Assembly (NCBI RefSeq): GCF_022369515.1
Contig: NZ_CP059724.1
Coordinates: forward strand, 6,448,001 to 6,512,000
Direction of reading: 5' to 3'
Length of the DNA stretch: 64,000 nucleotides
Source: Paenibacillus sp. 19GGS1-52
Lineage (GTDB): Bacteria > Bacillota > Bacilli > Paenibacillales > Paenibacillaceae
Each line of letters starts with the position of its first letter. Position 1 is the stretch's first letter. The position numbers were made by a program, and so were the translations under genes. Below the pieces are notes generated by a model, which was not told the origin of the DNA, made no database searches, and was given only the letters and a program-made list of their open reading frames with translations. Of this stretch, positions 8,302 to 16,060 are shown in pieces.

Positions 8302-9048
8302 TCACATATAGATTTGAAAGTAATCTATAATCGCATGGCTTATTATTGGGGTAAGGATATTATGATTTCTCGTGTAGAGATATACAAAATAGATATGCAT
8401 ATAGAATAACTGAATCATATACATGCGATTAGTAATTAAATATTCCATAAAGTTCATCTTAACCATACTCATTTGAAACGGAATGTGCATGAAGGCAAAT
8501 AATATTCCGATCAGTAGGATCGCTGCATATTTATTACTGATTAAGCCAATGACTCGGCTCTGGATGTATCCTCTAAATATTAACTCCTCAGTTAATGCAG
8601 TGAACATGAATATAACCAAGAACTCCAGCCACAGGTTTGCACCTTCTAACTGTAAGTTTCTCTTATGCAGGATTAGATCTCCAATAAGCCAATATGTAAA
8701 CGGTAGACCACCAACAATACCCAGAACGATTGAAGATGTTATGTTTGAGGGGGTTAACCCGATAGTTTGTATCCTCTCCCTCCTTGTCTTCAGTAGGAAT
8801 AGCAGCGGAGATAGTTCGAGAATACTAATACATATATAGATCACCATTTTAAATATTAGCTCGTTTGAAAAATTTACGCTGAACCGATCTATATAATCCG
8901 TCCTGTACTTTAATAAACCAAATAAATAAATTACCATAGCAATGTACATTAGATAGAGTAACGCATAAATCCCTGTCCGTTTATTCCCTTTATCCTGTGG
9001 GTAATTCTGAAATTCCACTCTAGTAAAATACTTTACAATGCTCTTCAA
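8302..9048 (-). CDS. CPBP-family intramembrane glutamic endopeptidase
   Basis: 248-residue polytopic membrane protein with about seven hydrophobic segments. The CPBP (Abi/CAAX-like protease) motifs are in order: TEELIFRGYIQS (EExxxR), FAFMHIPF (FxxxH) and SHAIIDYF (HxxxD). The family includes Rce1-type CAAX proteases, bacteriocin self-immunity proteins and membrane site-2-like processors. No substrate or partner gene is adjacent. It is AT-rich compared with the genes to the left, suggesting an accessory gene. Confidence 0.88.
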   Translation of the reverse strand: MKSIVKYFTRVEFQNYPQDKGNKRTGIYALLYLMYIAMVIYLFGLLKYRTDYIDRFSVNFSNELIFKMVIYICISILELSPLLFLLKTRRERIQTIGLTPSNITSSIVLGIVGGLPFTYWLIGDLILHKRNLQLEGANLWLEFLVIFMFTALTEELIFRGYIQSRVIGLISNKYAAILLIGILFAFMHIPFQMSMVKMNFMEYLITNRMYMIQLFYMHIYFVYLYTRNHNILTPIISHAIIDYFQIYM

Positions 9049-9171
9049 TGAGAATCATCCTAACTTTAGCGAATATTCAACAAGCTTTGAACTATTCAAA
9101 ATTCTATCATTTAATTCCATAATAATACATTATTTCACGAATATATCACAAATAAGAGCCGCAGCAACCTG

Positions 9172-9428
9172 CTACGGCCCCTCAACAATAACTCCCCGAT
9201 AATCACCAACGCGAAGCCGATGCTGGAGAGCCTCGCGGTAAGCCAGACTGTTGTACTACGCCTTCGCTTCTGCGAAAGAGGGGAAGGCGAGTATCGCCAT
9301 TCCTTCAATCTGTGGACCCTCAATCACTTCATGCGGCCATACGCAAGTGGTGTAACCGGATGACCTACCAACCCAGCGGGTGCCTTCTGTGAATAGATCT
9401 GAAACTCTGCAGGATCACGGGTTAGTTC
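9172..9428 (-). pseudogene. Decayed DUF1330-domain gene
   Basis: Reading the minus strand from 9428 gives DELTRDPAEFQIYSQKAPAG, then a frame change near the YGRMK/HEVIEG junction, then VIEGPQIEGMAILAFPSFA and EAKA-stop-YNSLAYREALQHR. This is the DUF1330 pattern, in which a Trp is expected where the TAG stands (9256-9258). The N-terminal strand is missing, the middle is frameshifted and shortened, and one codon is a nonsense mutation. The remnant abuts the stop of the SnoaL/NTF2-like gene (9427). Confidence 0.7.
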
Positions 9429-9783
9429 ATCCTAGAAAGCGGATGTTCAGCCGCACAATTTCACCTTTCTCGACCGTAAAGTGATGGTCAAACAGCAGTG
9501 GATCAGGCAGTCCTGTTTTGTCAAAAGAACCCTCTATCTTAGCCGTGACAATCGTCTCATCGCTGCGCTCAATATTTTGCACAACCTTAGTGATCTCGTA
9601 TTTGAGCTCAGCAGCAAAGACATTGACGTTGCTCCACTCTTGTATTTCAGCTATACCCTTATATGCACGTTTATCATCCACAAGAACGGCATGGTCTGAG
9701 AAGTTGCTCACAAAAGCAACCTTATCGGGATGATTGGTAGTATCAAAGTAAGTGGCTACTGGCTGTGATAGCTTGGTAAGCAT
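9427..9783 (-). CDS. Nuclear transport factor 2 (SnoaL-like) family protein
   Basis: 118-residue single-domain protein with the cone-like NTF2 fold pattern: an N-terminal helix (VATYFDTTNHPDK), FSDHAVLVDD, a YKGIAEIQEW segment, and the closing strands FDHHFTVEKGEIVRLNIRF. Family members are small isomerases, hydrolases or binding proteins of very varied function, so none is assigned. AGGAGAGATATT precedes the ATG. The adjacent DUF1330 remnant suggests a former two-gene unit of small environmental-response proteins. Confidence 0.8.
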   Translation of the reverse strand: MLTKLSQPVATYFDTTNHPDKVAFVSNFSDHAVLVDDKRAYKGIAEIQEWSNVNVFAAELKYEITKVVQNIERSDETIVTAKIEGSFDKTGLPDPLLFDHHFTVEKGEIVRLNIRFLG

Positions 9784-9914
9784 AATATCTCTCCTTTATT
9801 TTGGTATGTGGCACGAAATCTTTTTGTTAACTACATATTCATCATAGCTTTCATAACTTGACTACATCACGTCATGTTATGGGCTTCTCTCTATATTTAT
9901 TTTAGTAATGCACG

Positions 9915-9943
9915 CAAAAAAAGCCACGGCATTAGCCATGGCT
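9915..9943 (-). terminator. Rho-independent terminator of the small membrane protein gene
   Basis: AGCCACGGC and GCCATGGCT pair (one G-U) around ATTA. On the minus strand a run of seven T residues follows. Confidence 0.85.
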
Positions 9944-9967
9944 CCACTGTTCGTGATAGGTTGCAAT

Positions 9968-10156
9968 TCAACCTTTTTTCTTGCCCCCATGCATAAACTT
10001 CCAAAAGGCCCGGCAACCGCCTAACAATCCGATTCCAAGCAAAAGCGTCTGCAGGACACCCAGCCACGTCGATTTCTCTGAAGGAATCAAAGTGCTGATT
10101 ATAATTAGCAGCGCTGATGCTACAAACATTACGGGTAACTGATACTTTTTATTCAA
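9968..10156 (-). CDS. Small two-helix membrane protein, paralogue of the one at 39142-39336
   Basis: 62 residues from a TTG start with AAGGAG seven bases upstream. There are two hydrophobic helices (about residues 8-24 and 32-50) and a basic Gly/Lys tail, HGGKKKG. It shares the pattern MNKK-Q-PVMF-ASLL with a second small protein that lies inside the transposon at 39142-39336; both have the two-helix layout and a Lys/Arg tail. Function unknown. A terminator follows directly, so it is a single-gene unit. Confidence 0.7.
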   Translation of the reverse strand: MNKKYQLPVMFVASALLIIISTLIPSEKSTWLGVLQTLLLGIGLLGGCRAFWKFMHGGKKKG

Positions 10157-10393
10157 GCTAACACTCCTTAAGCCATAATTATCATTCTACCATAAGAAGA
10201 TGCGGCTCCTCATCTCTATTACCGGCTGTCTTTAACTTGTTTAAGCTGGGCAACAATAATGACGCTAATGATGACCGGAAGGAACCACGAACTGATCTTA
10301 CTGAACCCTACCAGTTGCCAGACAAGGACGTCAGCCACCAACGAAAATCAGGCATGAAATGGCAGCCAAAATGCAGTAGTTGTACTATTGGCC

Positions 10394-10594
10394 TCATCTG
10401 TATTCTAAAATATCACCAGGCTGACATTCCAAAGCCTTACAAATCGCCTCTAAAGTGGAAAAGCGAATCGCTTTTGCCTTTCCATTTTTCAATATGGACA
10501 GATTGGCCATCGTTATTCCAACCCTCTCCGAAAGTTCTGTAACACTCATTTTCCTTTTGGCTAGCATCACATCAATATTGATTATAATCGCCAT
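10394..10594 (-). CDS. Small XRE-family (YozG-like) transcriptional regulator
   Basis: 66-residue helix-turn-helix protein, essentially a bare Cro/CI domain: MLAKRKMSVTELSERVGITMANLSILKNGKAKAIRFSTLEAICKALECQPGDILEY. The recognition helix is TMANLSILKNG. It lies 11 bp after the DUF2975 gene on the same strand. This pairing (DUF2975 membrane protein plus a YozG-like regulator) is common in Firmicutes. The regulator probably controls its own operon. Confidence 0.9.
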   Translation of the reverse strand: MAIIINIDVMLAKRKMSVTELSERVGITMANLSILKNGKAKAIRFSTLEAICKALECQPGDILEYR

Positions 10595-10605
10595 TGTTAT
10601 TCACC

Positions 10606-11088
10606 TCAGACTATTAAGTCATTTTCCGATTTTATATCTATGGCTTCTTGTAAAAGCCTTTGAAGAACGGCCGCGAAGACTGCAATCACTAAGGAGGCAA
10701 AAATCAGGAGCATTCCGATGACTATGATGCCTGGGGCATCGTCTTTCTCCGCCATCAGATAGAAGAGCGGCATGCCTACAACATACAAGCAACTGAAGGT
10801 GATTGCACTGTATTTTATATTCTTTAAAGCTCGTACAGATAATTCCGAGAAAGCTTTGTTCTTGTCTATATAGCTTAAAAGTTTAAAAGCTTGATACAGA
10901 GCAAAGTAAAACGGTAACACCGATGCATACAAATCGAAAAAAACGAGGTATTTCAGATAAGTATAATCTGGATACAATTCCACTGCATAATTAGCTATCC
11001 CAGGCACCAAAAATATGCACAGAGCAAGAACCGGAATGCCAATAAGAATAAGAGCTATCTTTAAAAAGAGTGTCGTTCCTAATTTCAT
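10606..11088 (-). CDS. DUF2975-family membrane protein
   Basis: 160 residues from the ATG at 11088, chosen because GAGGTG lies seven bases upstream; an upstream in-frame GTG at 11103 overlaps that site. There are four predicted membrane helices, at about residues 6-28, 45-65, 95-118 and 125-148. It fits DUF2975, a membrane family of unknown role that is nearly always followed by a small XRE regulator, as here. Confidence 0.8.
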   Translation of the reverse strand: MKLGTTLFLKIALILIGIPVLALCIFLVPGIANYAVELYPDYTYLKYLVFFDLYASVLPFYFALYQAFKLLSYIDKNKAFSELSVRALKNIKYSAITFSCLYVVGMPLFYLMAEKDDAPGIIVIGMLLIFASLVIAVFAAVLQRLLQEAIDIKSENDLIV

Positions 11089-11205
11089 TAAAAAGCACCT
11101 CACTTGTTTATTGATGAGTTTAGATTAACATATTTTTATCGTTTATCAATATATTTTAATTGAAATACAATGTATATAGATTGTTTTTCACATCCTTATA
11201 CTCAC

Positions 11206-11247
11206 AAAAAAACCCAGCTGCAGCTAGAAAACTGCGCAACTGGGTTT
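11206..11247 (-). terminator. Rho-independent terminator after the macro-domain gene
   Basis: AAACCCAG and CTGGGTTT arms with an internal CTGCAGCT element. On the minus strand it ends in seven T residues, downstream of the macro-domain stop at 11304. Confidence 0.75.
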
Positions 11248-11303
11248 ACAACTAGATAACAAAAACGCTTAGGATCATCAAATTCATCAGTATATCTTGT
11301 GAA

Positions 11304-11783
11304 TCAAAATCTCTTCAATTCATTCTTGTATAATTCAAAATTTTCTTCATCAAAACATACAAATACTACCTTCTTAATTCTTGACTCTTTGTTTAATAGG
11401 TACTTGGATACTTCTTCTACCGCAATAATACAGGCTGAATCTTTTGGGTATTTATATATTCCTGTACTTATATTTGGAAAAGCAATACTTATGACCTTTT
11501 TAGATTCCGCTTGTAATAGTGAGTTCTTATAACAATTTCTTAGCTTCTCTTCCTCATTGTTACTTCCACCATTCCAAACAGGACCAACCGTATGAATGAC
11601 ATATCGACATTTTAGGTTGCCACCAGTTGTTGCTACAGCTTCTCCAACTGCACAACCACCCCGTTGATTGCGGATCTTAATACACGCTTCCAATATTGCT
11701 TTACCACCAGCTTTATGGATAGCACCGTCAACACCGCCCCCACCCATTAAACTAGTGTTAGCTGCATTGACTATTGCATCCAT
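11304..11783 (-). CDS. Macro-domain protein (ADP-ribose binding), N-terminally interrupted
   Basis: 159-residue YmdB-like macro domain. Ligand-binding motifs are present: DAIVNAANTSLMGGGGVDGAIHKAGG and the loop FPNISTGIYKYP. Relatives hydrolyse O-acetyl-ADP-ribose or remove ADP-ribose from proteins. The usual first beta strand is encoded upstream in the same frame (IQLI then GDITKIE), but a TAA at 11805-11807 stands where the family has Lys. An ATG 13 codons before that stop could start the intact form. The only in-frame ATG after the stop is 11783, and it lacks a well-spaced ribosome site. The gene may therefore be a recent pseudogene or make a shortened protein. Confidence 0.75.
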   Translation of the reverse strand: MDAIVNAANTSLMGGGGVDGAIHKAGGKAILEACIKIRNQRGGCAVGEAVATTGGNLKCRYVIHTVGPVWNGGSNNEEEKLRNCYKNSLLQAESKKVISIAFPNISTGIYKYPKDSACIIAVEEVSKYLLNKESRIKKVVFVCFDEENFELYKNELKRF

Positions 11784-11946
11784 TTCGATTTTTGTTATAT
11801 CTCCTTAAATCAGTTGAATTATTGAGTCTTTCAAGATTAATTCCATGAATATCCTCCATTTCGCCAAGCCCATCCTCAATCTAAGTCTTTATTTCAGTAT
11901 AATACATTATTTCCCTTTAGAAAGTTACAAACTCCAAAATAATCCA

Positions 11947-11974
11947 TTGACATGTGCACACGGATGCATATAAT
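11947..11974 (+). promoter_or_regulatory. Consensus promoter overlapping an operator of the arsR-like gene
   Basis: TTGACA (11947-11952), a 16-bp spacer and TATAAT (11969-11974). The operator-like sequence GTGCACACGGATGCATA (11954-11970) fills the spacer. Binding of the regulator there would block RNA polymerase. Confidence 0.8.
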
Positions 11975-11993
11975 AGAATCAGGCGGTGAGATT

Positions 11994-12323
11994 ATGAAGC
12001 TCAATTATGATCCGAATAAATGCAAGAAATTGATTGAGGACAATATTGATATTGAATTCTTCAGAGCCATTTTCGACCCCGTCCGAAGTGAACTGTTGTT
12101 ATTCCTTTCAGCTAATGGGGAAATGACTATTGGAGAAATAGCAGAACATTTTCCGCAGAATCGTTCAGTGATTTCTCGTCATCTGGATTTCATGAACCGC
12201 TTTAAAATTGTACAGAGAAGAAAAGAAGGCCGGGAAGTTTACTACAAAGCAAATAAAGAATTCATTGTCGATACCTTTGAAGTGACAGCGAATAATATGA
12301 AAGCACTCATGAATTTGCTATAG
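11994..12323 (+). CDS. ArsR-type winged-helix repressor
   Basis: 109 residues from the ATG at 11994, which follows GGTGAG; an upstream frame start at 11952 lies inside the promoter and is rejected. The winged-helix domain reads FFRAIFDPVRSELLLFLSANGEMTIGEIAEHFPQNRSVISRHLDFMNRFKIVQRRKEGREVYYKAN. It has no CxC metal site like classic ArsR/SmtB proteins, so the inducer is probably an organic compound. It is followed by a DHA2 efflux pump that has the same operator sequence in front, so it likely represses itself and the pump. Confidence 0.88.
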   Translation: MKLNYDPNKCKKLIEDNIDIEFFRAIFDPVRSELLLFLSANGEMTIGEIAEHFPQNRSVISRHLDFMNRFKIVQRRKEGREVYYKANKEFIVDTFEVTANNMKALMNLL

Positions 12324-12348
12324 CGGGTGCTTTTCATTTTATCATATA

Positions 12349-12365
12349 CGTGCATTTGTGTGCAC
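12349..12365 (+). promoter_or_regulatory. Second operator copy in front of the MFS gene
   Basis: The reverse complement of 12349-12365 is GTGCACACAAATGCACG. It matches 13 of 17 positions of the sequence in the arsR-like promoter (11954-11970), including GTGCACAC and ATGCA. The two sites are in opposite orientation, as expected for a dimeric repressor. Confidence 0.65.
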
Positions 12366-12389
12366 AAGAACATGAAGGGGGTTTTTAAT

Positions 12390-13955
12390 ATGGAACAATC
12401 TATTCGAAAATGGTGGGTTTTAATCACAGTTAGTTTAGTTGTATTTATGGCCATGCTGGACATTACAATTGTGAATGTAGCATTACCGGAGATTCAGAAC
12501 AATTTCTCATCCGATTTCTCAAATCTGCAATGGGTATTGAATGCTTATACTTTAGTGTATGCTGCGATGTTATTACCTGTCTCGAAATTAGGGGATATCA
12601 TCGGGCGTAAAAAGGTATTTTTATTGGGATTAGGCATCTTTGTGATAGGTTCCCTGGCAAGTGGTTTAGCAAGCAGTGCTCTTTGGCTGAACATTTTCCG
12701 GGGGTTCCAAGGAATTGGTGGAGCCGCAATGATGTCTTTGTCACTAACCATTCTTACATCATCATTTCCTGAGAAGCAAAGAGGACTTGCCTTAGGGATC
12801 TGGAGCAGTGCGGTTGGTCTTGCTATTTCAGGGGGGCCGCTTATCGGAGGTATTTTAGTGGATAGTTTGGGTTGGCGATCCATCTTCCTAGTTAATATCC
12901 CTTTTGGTATTTTGGCTATCCTATTCGGAATATTTTTCATAAAGGAAAGTAAAAGAAATCGAAAAGAAAAAATTGATTTTTCAGGATTTGCGTTAAGCAC
13001 TGCATTGATTTTCACTATAATATTCGCCCTCATTCAAAAGGAAATGCATGAAAATTATTTGTGGACGGATTGGCATATTTTAAGTTTATTAGGTTTATCG
13101 ATCCTTTTATTAATTGCTTTTATTATGACAGAAAAAAATGTTAAACAACCCATGATCGAATTGTCCATTTTTAGAAATCGGTCCTTTAACGGAGCCAATA
13201 TTGCGGCTTTTGTGTTAGGAGCCGGTTTGTATGGCGGATTCACCTACCTAACCATTCTTATGCAAAATTATATGGGCTACTCTGCCTTTGAAACTGGAGT
13301 TAAAATGCTGCTGATTAGCGGGTTTACCATGATATTGGGTCCTTTGGCTGGGATTATTTCCGGAAAAATCGGCAATCGCTGGTTGATTAGTGGTGCACTA
13401 TTTATTGGAGCGATTGGGATCCTTGTTATTCGTCATACGATCAAAGTCCCTTTTGAATGGAGTTATTTAATGCCCGGGTTTGTCCTTTTAGGGATTAGTA
13501 ATGCTTTGGTCAATCCGCCAATTTCTAATGCTGTCATGAGTTCTGTTGATAAAAAACAGGTGGGTATGGCTTCCGGTATTTTAAATGTATCTCGACAAGT
13601 CGGCATTTCATTTGGTGTGGTCATGCTAGGAATTAAGTTGACGGAAGGTTATAACCATTCATTAGATAAACATATTATGGAGATTCAAACTATCGATTCA
13701 GAATTTAAAAATCAAATGCTCGATGTTTTTCATAAAACAGGAGCTTTTGCTGGCTCACGCATTTTTGACAGTAAACAAGCTGAAGCATTCAAACAACTGC
13801 CAGCTTTTGAGGACATTAAGAATATTGTTTTTAGTGCTTTCAACGCGGGCATGAAAGATGTGAGCTGGCTTATTGCCATCTTTTTGCTTATTGGATCATT
13901 TGCAAGTGCTATTTTGATTAAGAAGAAAAGGAAACCTGAGTTGGAGAACAACTAA
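12390..13955 (+). CDS. DHA2-family (14-TMS) MFS drug efflux transporter
   Basis: 521 residues from the ATG at 12390, which follows AAGGGGG. It is an EmrB/QacA-type drug:proton antiporter. Signatures are LDITIVNVALPEI in helix 1 (motif D1), KLGDIIGRKKVFLLG (motif A), and GGAAMMSLSLTIL and GGPLIGGILVDSLGWRSIFLVNIPFG (motif C and the following loop). The hydrophobicity pattern allows 14 helices. With the ArsR-type gene it forms a regulated efflux pair. AT-richness hints at recent transfer. Substrate unknown. Confidence 0.93.
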   Translation: MEQSIRKWWVLITVSLVVFMAMLDITIVNVALPEIQNNFSSDFSNLQWVLNAYTLVYAAMLLPVSKLGDIIGRKKVFLLGLGIFVIGSLASGLASSALWLNIFRGFQGIGGAAMMSLSLTILTSSFPEKQRGLALGIWSSAVGLAISGGPLIGGILVDSLGWRSIFLVNIPFGILAILFGIFFIKESKRNRKEKIDFSGFALSTALIFTIIFALIQKEMHENYLWTDWHILSLLGLSILLLIAFIMTEKNVKQPMIELSIFRNRSFNGANIAAFVLGAGLYGGFTYLTILMQNYMGYSAFETGVKMLLISGFTMILGPLAGIISGKIGNRWLISGALFIGAIGILVIRHTIKVPFEWSYLMPGFVLLGISNALVNPPISNAVMSSVDKKQVGMASGILNVSRQVGISFGVVMLGIKLTEGYNHSLDKHIMEIQTIDSEFKNQMLDVFHKTGAFAGSRIFDSKQAEAFKQLPAFEDIKNIVFSAFNAGMKDVSWLIAIFLLIGSFASAILIKKKRKPELENN

Positions 13956-14028
13956 TCGATAACAATTGAAATGAGATTAGTAGGGTTGCCTGTGAGGGCT
14001 TATGGAGCACTTGACCCCATATACAAAA

Positions 14029-14057
14029 AAACCGTCCTTTATATTTCAAGGACGGTT
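14029..14057 (-). terminator. Orphan terminator of the ABC transporter operon, cut off by the transposon
   Basis: AACCGTCCTT and AAGGACGGTT flank an 8-base loop. On the minus strand a run of T residues follows, so it works leftwards, yet no minus-strand gene lies next to it. Removing the 14085-39678 transposon places it about 50 bp after the ABC permease stop codon (39696), where an operon terminator belongs. Confidence 0.85.
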
Positions 14058-14079
14058 CTCGTTAGGTCTGTCTGTATCT

Positions 14080-14084
14080 CCCGA
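14080..14084. repeat. Target site duplication CCCGA (left copy)
   Basis: CCCGA lies immediately before the left terminal TGT at 14085. The same five bases follow the right terminal ACA at 39678. Tn7-like transposons make 5-bp duplications. Confidence 0.93.
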
Positions 14085-14265
14085 TGTGAGTAACCATTAT
14101 AGTTGAGACTAAAAAGCGCCGAAATCGGCGCTTTTTTTATGTCTATTTGAGAAAAATGACAATTATAGATAAGATTCGTTGTGTTTTTATTATTTATAAT
14201 CTGGATAATTCGTGGTGGATGTTTAAAACACTTGGCTCAGTTTAGTTTCTAACAATTGAGAATAC
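14085..14265 (+). repeat. Left end of the Tn7-like transposon with spaced TnsB-type sites
   Basis: The 26-bp terminal repeat carries the first GTTGAGACT box near 14102. Degenerate copies, TATTTGAGAAAA (near 14144) and CAATTGAGAATA (near 14252), follow at wide spacing. Tn7 left ends also carry three widely spaced TnsB sites. The outer box is strong; the inner two are weaker matches. Confidence 0.75.
14111..14138 (+). terminator. Bidirectional terminator just inside the left transposon end
   Basis: GCGCCGA and TCGGCGC with an AA loop, flanked by five A residues and seven T residues. It would stop transcription entering the element from the MFS side and also work outwards. Confidence 0.85.
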
Positions 14266-14614
14266 ATAGTCAATGCAAAAGTCTTGAACCAAGTATCCAA
14301 TCCAAATAGAGTGCTGCGATAACTTTTTGGGTCTGTTCATTTTGTCATAGAATTTTATACCGCGTTACTATATTGTGATAATGGTTTATATAGTGACTTA
14401 GAGATTGTATTTTTTGGGTAAATCAATTATTTTAGTCACTTTGAATGTTTAATGACTAAAAGTATTTATGTCAACCTTTGAAGAGGAGCTTTTATTAAAC
14501 CTTTCTTAGGTCAAATTGCTTCATTTTTGATTAAATCATATGGCATCAAAGGCCACACTTCATTTTACAGAAATTCAATGAAGATATAAGATATGGATAA
14601 AAGGAGAAGTAATA
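14140..14614. other. Left-end noncoding region before the dGTPase gene
   Basis: About 475 bp of AT-rich DNA. It contains the inner TnsB-like boxes and a perfect 9-bp inverted repeat, TTTTAGTCA (14430-14438) and TGACTAAAA (14453-14461), which could be an operator or a weak attenuator for dgt. No coding frame is supported. Confidence 0.5.
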
Positions 14615-16051
14615 ATGTCTAACACAAAAATGAACTGGAACAGTCTTCTTAGTGGAATTCGCCTAAGGGACGGAAAAGTTAAGGACAGAATATCATATAA
14701 TGAATACGATTTAAGAAACGACTTTGACGACGATTACTCCAGACTTGTTAGTAGCTCTGCTGTACGAAGACTACAAGATAAAGCACAAGTCTTCCCATTA
14801 GATAATAGTGACTTTGTGCGAACTAGATTAACTCATTCTCATGAGGTATCAACAATAGGTAGATCCTTAGGGATCAGTATAGAAAATCGTTTAATTAGTG
14901 ACAATTTACTTGATATTGAGCATAAAGGTAAACTAGGTTCATTACTTGCGGTTGCTGGACTCATGCATGATTTAGGAAATCCTCCTTATGGACACTTTGG
15001 AGAAGCTGCAATACAAAAATTCTTTTCAAACTGGTTTGAAAAAGAGGGGTTAAAGTTCAGAAAAATATTAGGGGAACAAAAATGTGCTGATTTTACGAAT
15101 TTCGAAGGTAATGCACAAACTTTTAGATTAATATCCAAATTAAATAATCTTTTTGATGAATACGGCTTCAACCTTTCGGCTGCTTCACTAGCTAGTATAC
15201 TGAAATACCCAAGATCATCAATTGAGGGCAATAAAGATGATGATACAAGAAAACAGAATAATTATGGAGTCAGCTATAAAAAATTTGGATATTTACAAGC
15301 TGAAACTGAAAGATTTGATGCGGTAAAACATTACACCGGTATTAGTATTCATAGACATCCTGTTACATTTTTATTAGAAGCGGCTGATGATATTGCTTAT
15401 GCAGCTGCAGATATAGAGGATGGATGTAAAAAAAGAGTTCTTGATTATGAGATAATTAAGGAAAAGCTAAGTAAGCATCTTGAAAAAGGAACTGAAGAAG
15501 AAAAAGAAATCCTATCTTCTTTTGTTGCTTCCTATAAAAAAAACTGCGAAGAAAAGCGTTCAGATAGACTAGATAATGCGGTACAAAATCTTAGAATTAA
15601 AGCTCAAGGATTTATGATTAAATCAGTTGTCAAAGAATTTTTATCGAGACATAATGAGATTTTAGACGGAGATTTTGATCAGGACATAATTATGGCATCC
15701 GAGGCGAGAAACGTTCGTAAAGCAATGAAGGATATCTCCTATGTAATTTTTGACAATAAAGAAATTGTATTGAGAGAATATGCTGGAGGAAAAGTTATTC
15801 ATGGACTACTTGAAATGTTTGTTGCGTGCGTCGTTTCCGAAAAACGAAATGATCCAAAAACTGAAGAAGGAAAACTCTATTTATTGATATCGGGAAATTA
15901 TAAAGATATAATGAACAAATATTGTTTTGAGAGAGATGGCGATCATCCTAGTGTTTACGATAGACTGTTACTAGTAACAGATTTTGTTTGTGGAATGACT
16001 GATTCATATGCCCTAGACTTCTATAGAAGACTGACAGGAATTACTCTTTAG
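14615..16051 (+). CDS. dgt: Deoxyguanosinetriphosphate triphosphohydrolase (dGTPase), HD superfamily
   Basis: 478 residues, behind AAAAGGAG. Metal-binding HD residues are visible: RLTHSHEV gives His74 and His76, and MHDLGNPPYGHFGE gives His118-Asp119 with His127. A later VTFLLEAADDIAYAAADIEDG block is typical of Dgt. The enzyme splits dGTP into deoxyguanosine and triphosphate. Dgt-type enzymes can act in phage defence by draining dNTPs. Here it opens the left cargo of a Tn7-like transposon, next to a nucleotidyltransferase gene whose ribosome site touches its stop codon. A defence role is inference from that context. Confidence 0.9.
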   Translation: MSNTKMNWNSLLSGIRLRDGKVKDRISYNEYDLRNDFDDDYSRLVSSSAVRRLQDKAQVFPLDNSDFVRTRLTHSHEVSTIGRSLGISIENRLISDNLLDIEHKGKLGSLLAVAGLMHDLGNPPYGHFGEAAIQKFFSNWFEKEGLKFRKILGEQKCADFTNFEGNAQTFRLISKLNNLFDEYGFNLSAASLASILKYPRSSIEGNKDDDTRKQNNYGVSYKKFGYLQAETERFDAVKHYTGISIHRHPVTFLLEAADDIAYAAADIEDGCKKRVLDYEIIKEKLSKHLEKGTEEEKEILSSFVASYKKNCEEKRSDRLDNAVQNLRIKAQGFMIKSVVKEFLSRHNEILDGDFDQDIIMASEARNVRKAMKDISYVIFDNKEIVLREYAGGKVIHGLLEMFVACVVSEKRNDPKTEEGKLYLLISGNYKDIMNKYCFERDGDHPSVYDRLLLVTDFVCGMTDSYALDFYRRLTGITL

Positions 16052-16060
16052 GAGGGGTTT

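Noticed and set aside
9135..9323. 62-codon minus-strand frame
   Set aside because: It is an out-of-frame reading of the decayed DUF1330 gene; the in-frame pieces fit the family better.
10222..10350. Minus-strand hydrophobic frame resembling a membrane protein tail (WFLPVIISVIIVAQLKQVK)
   Set aside because: No start codon and too short to assign; it may be a gene remnant but cannot be supported.
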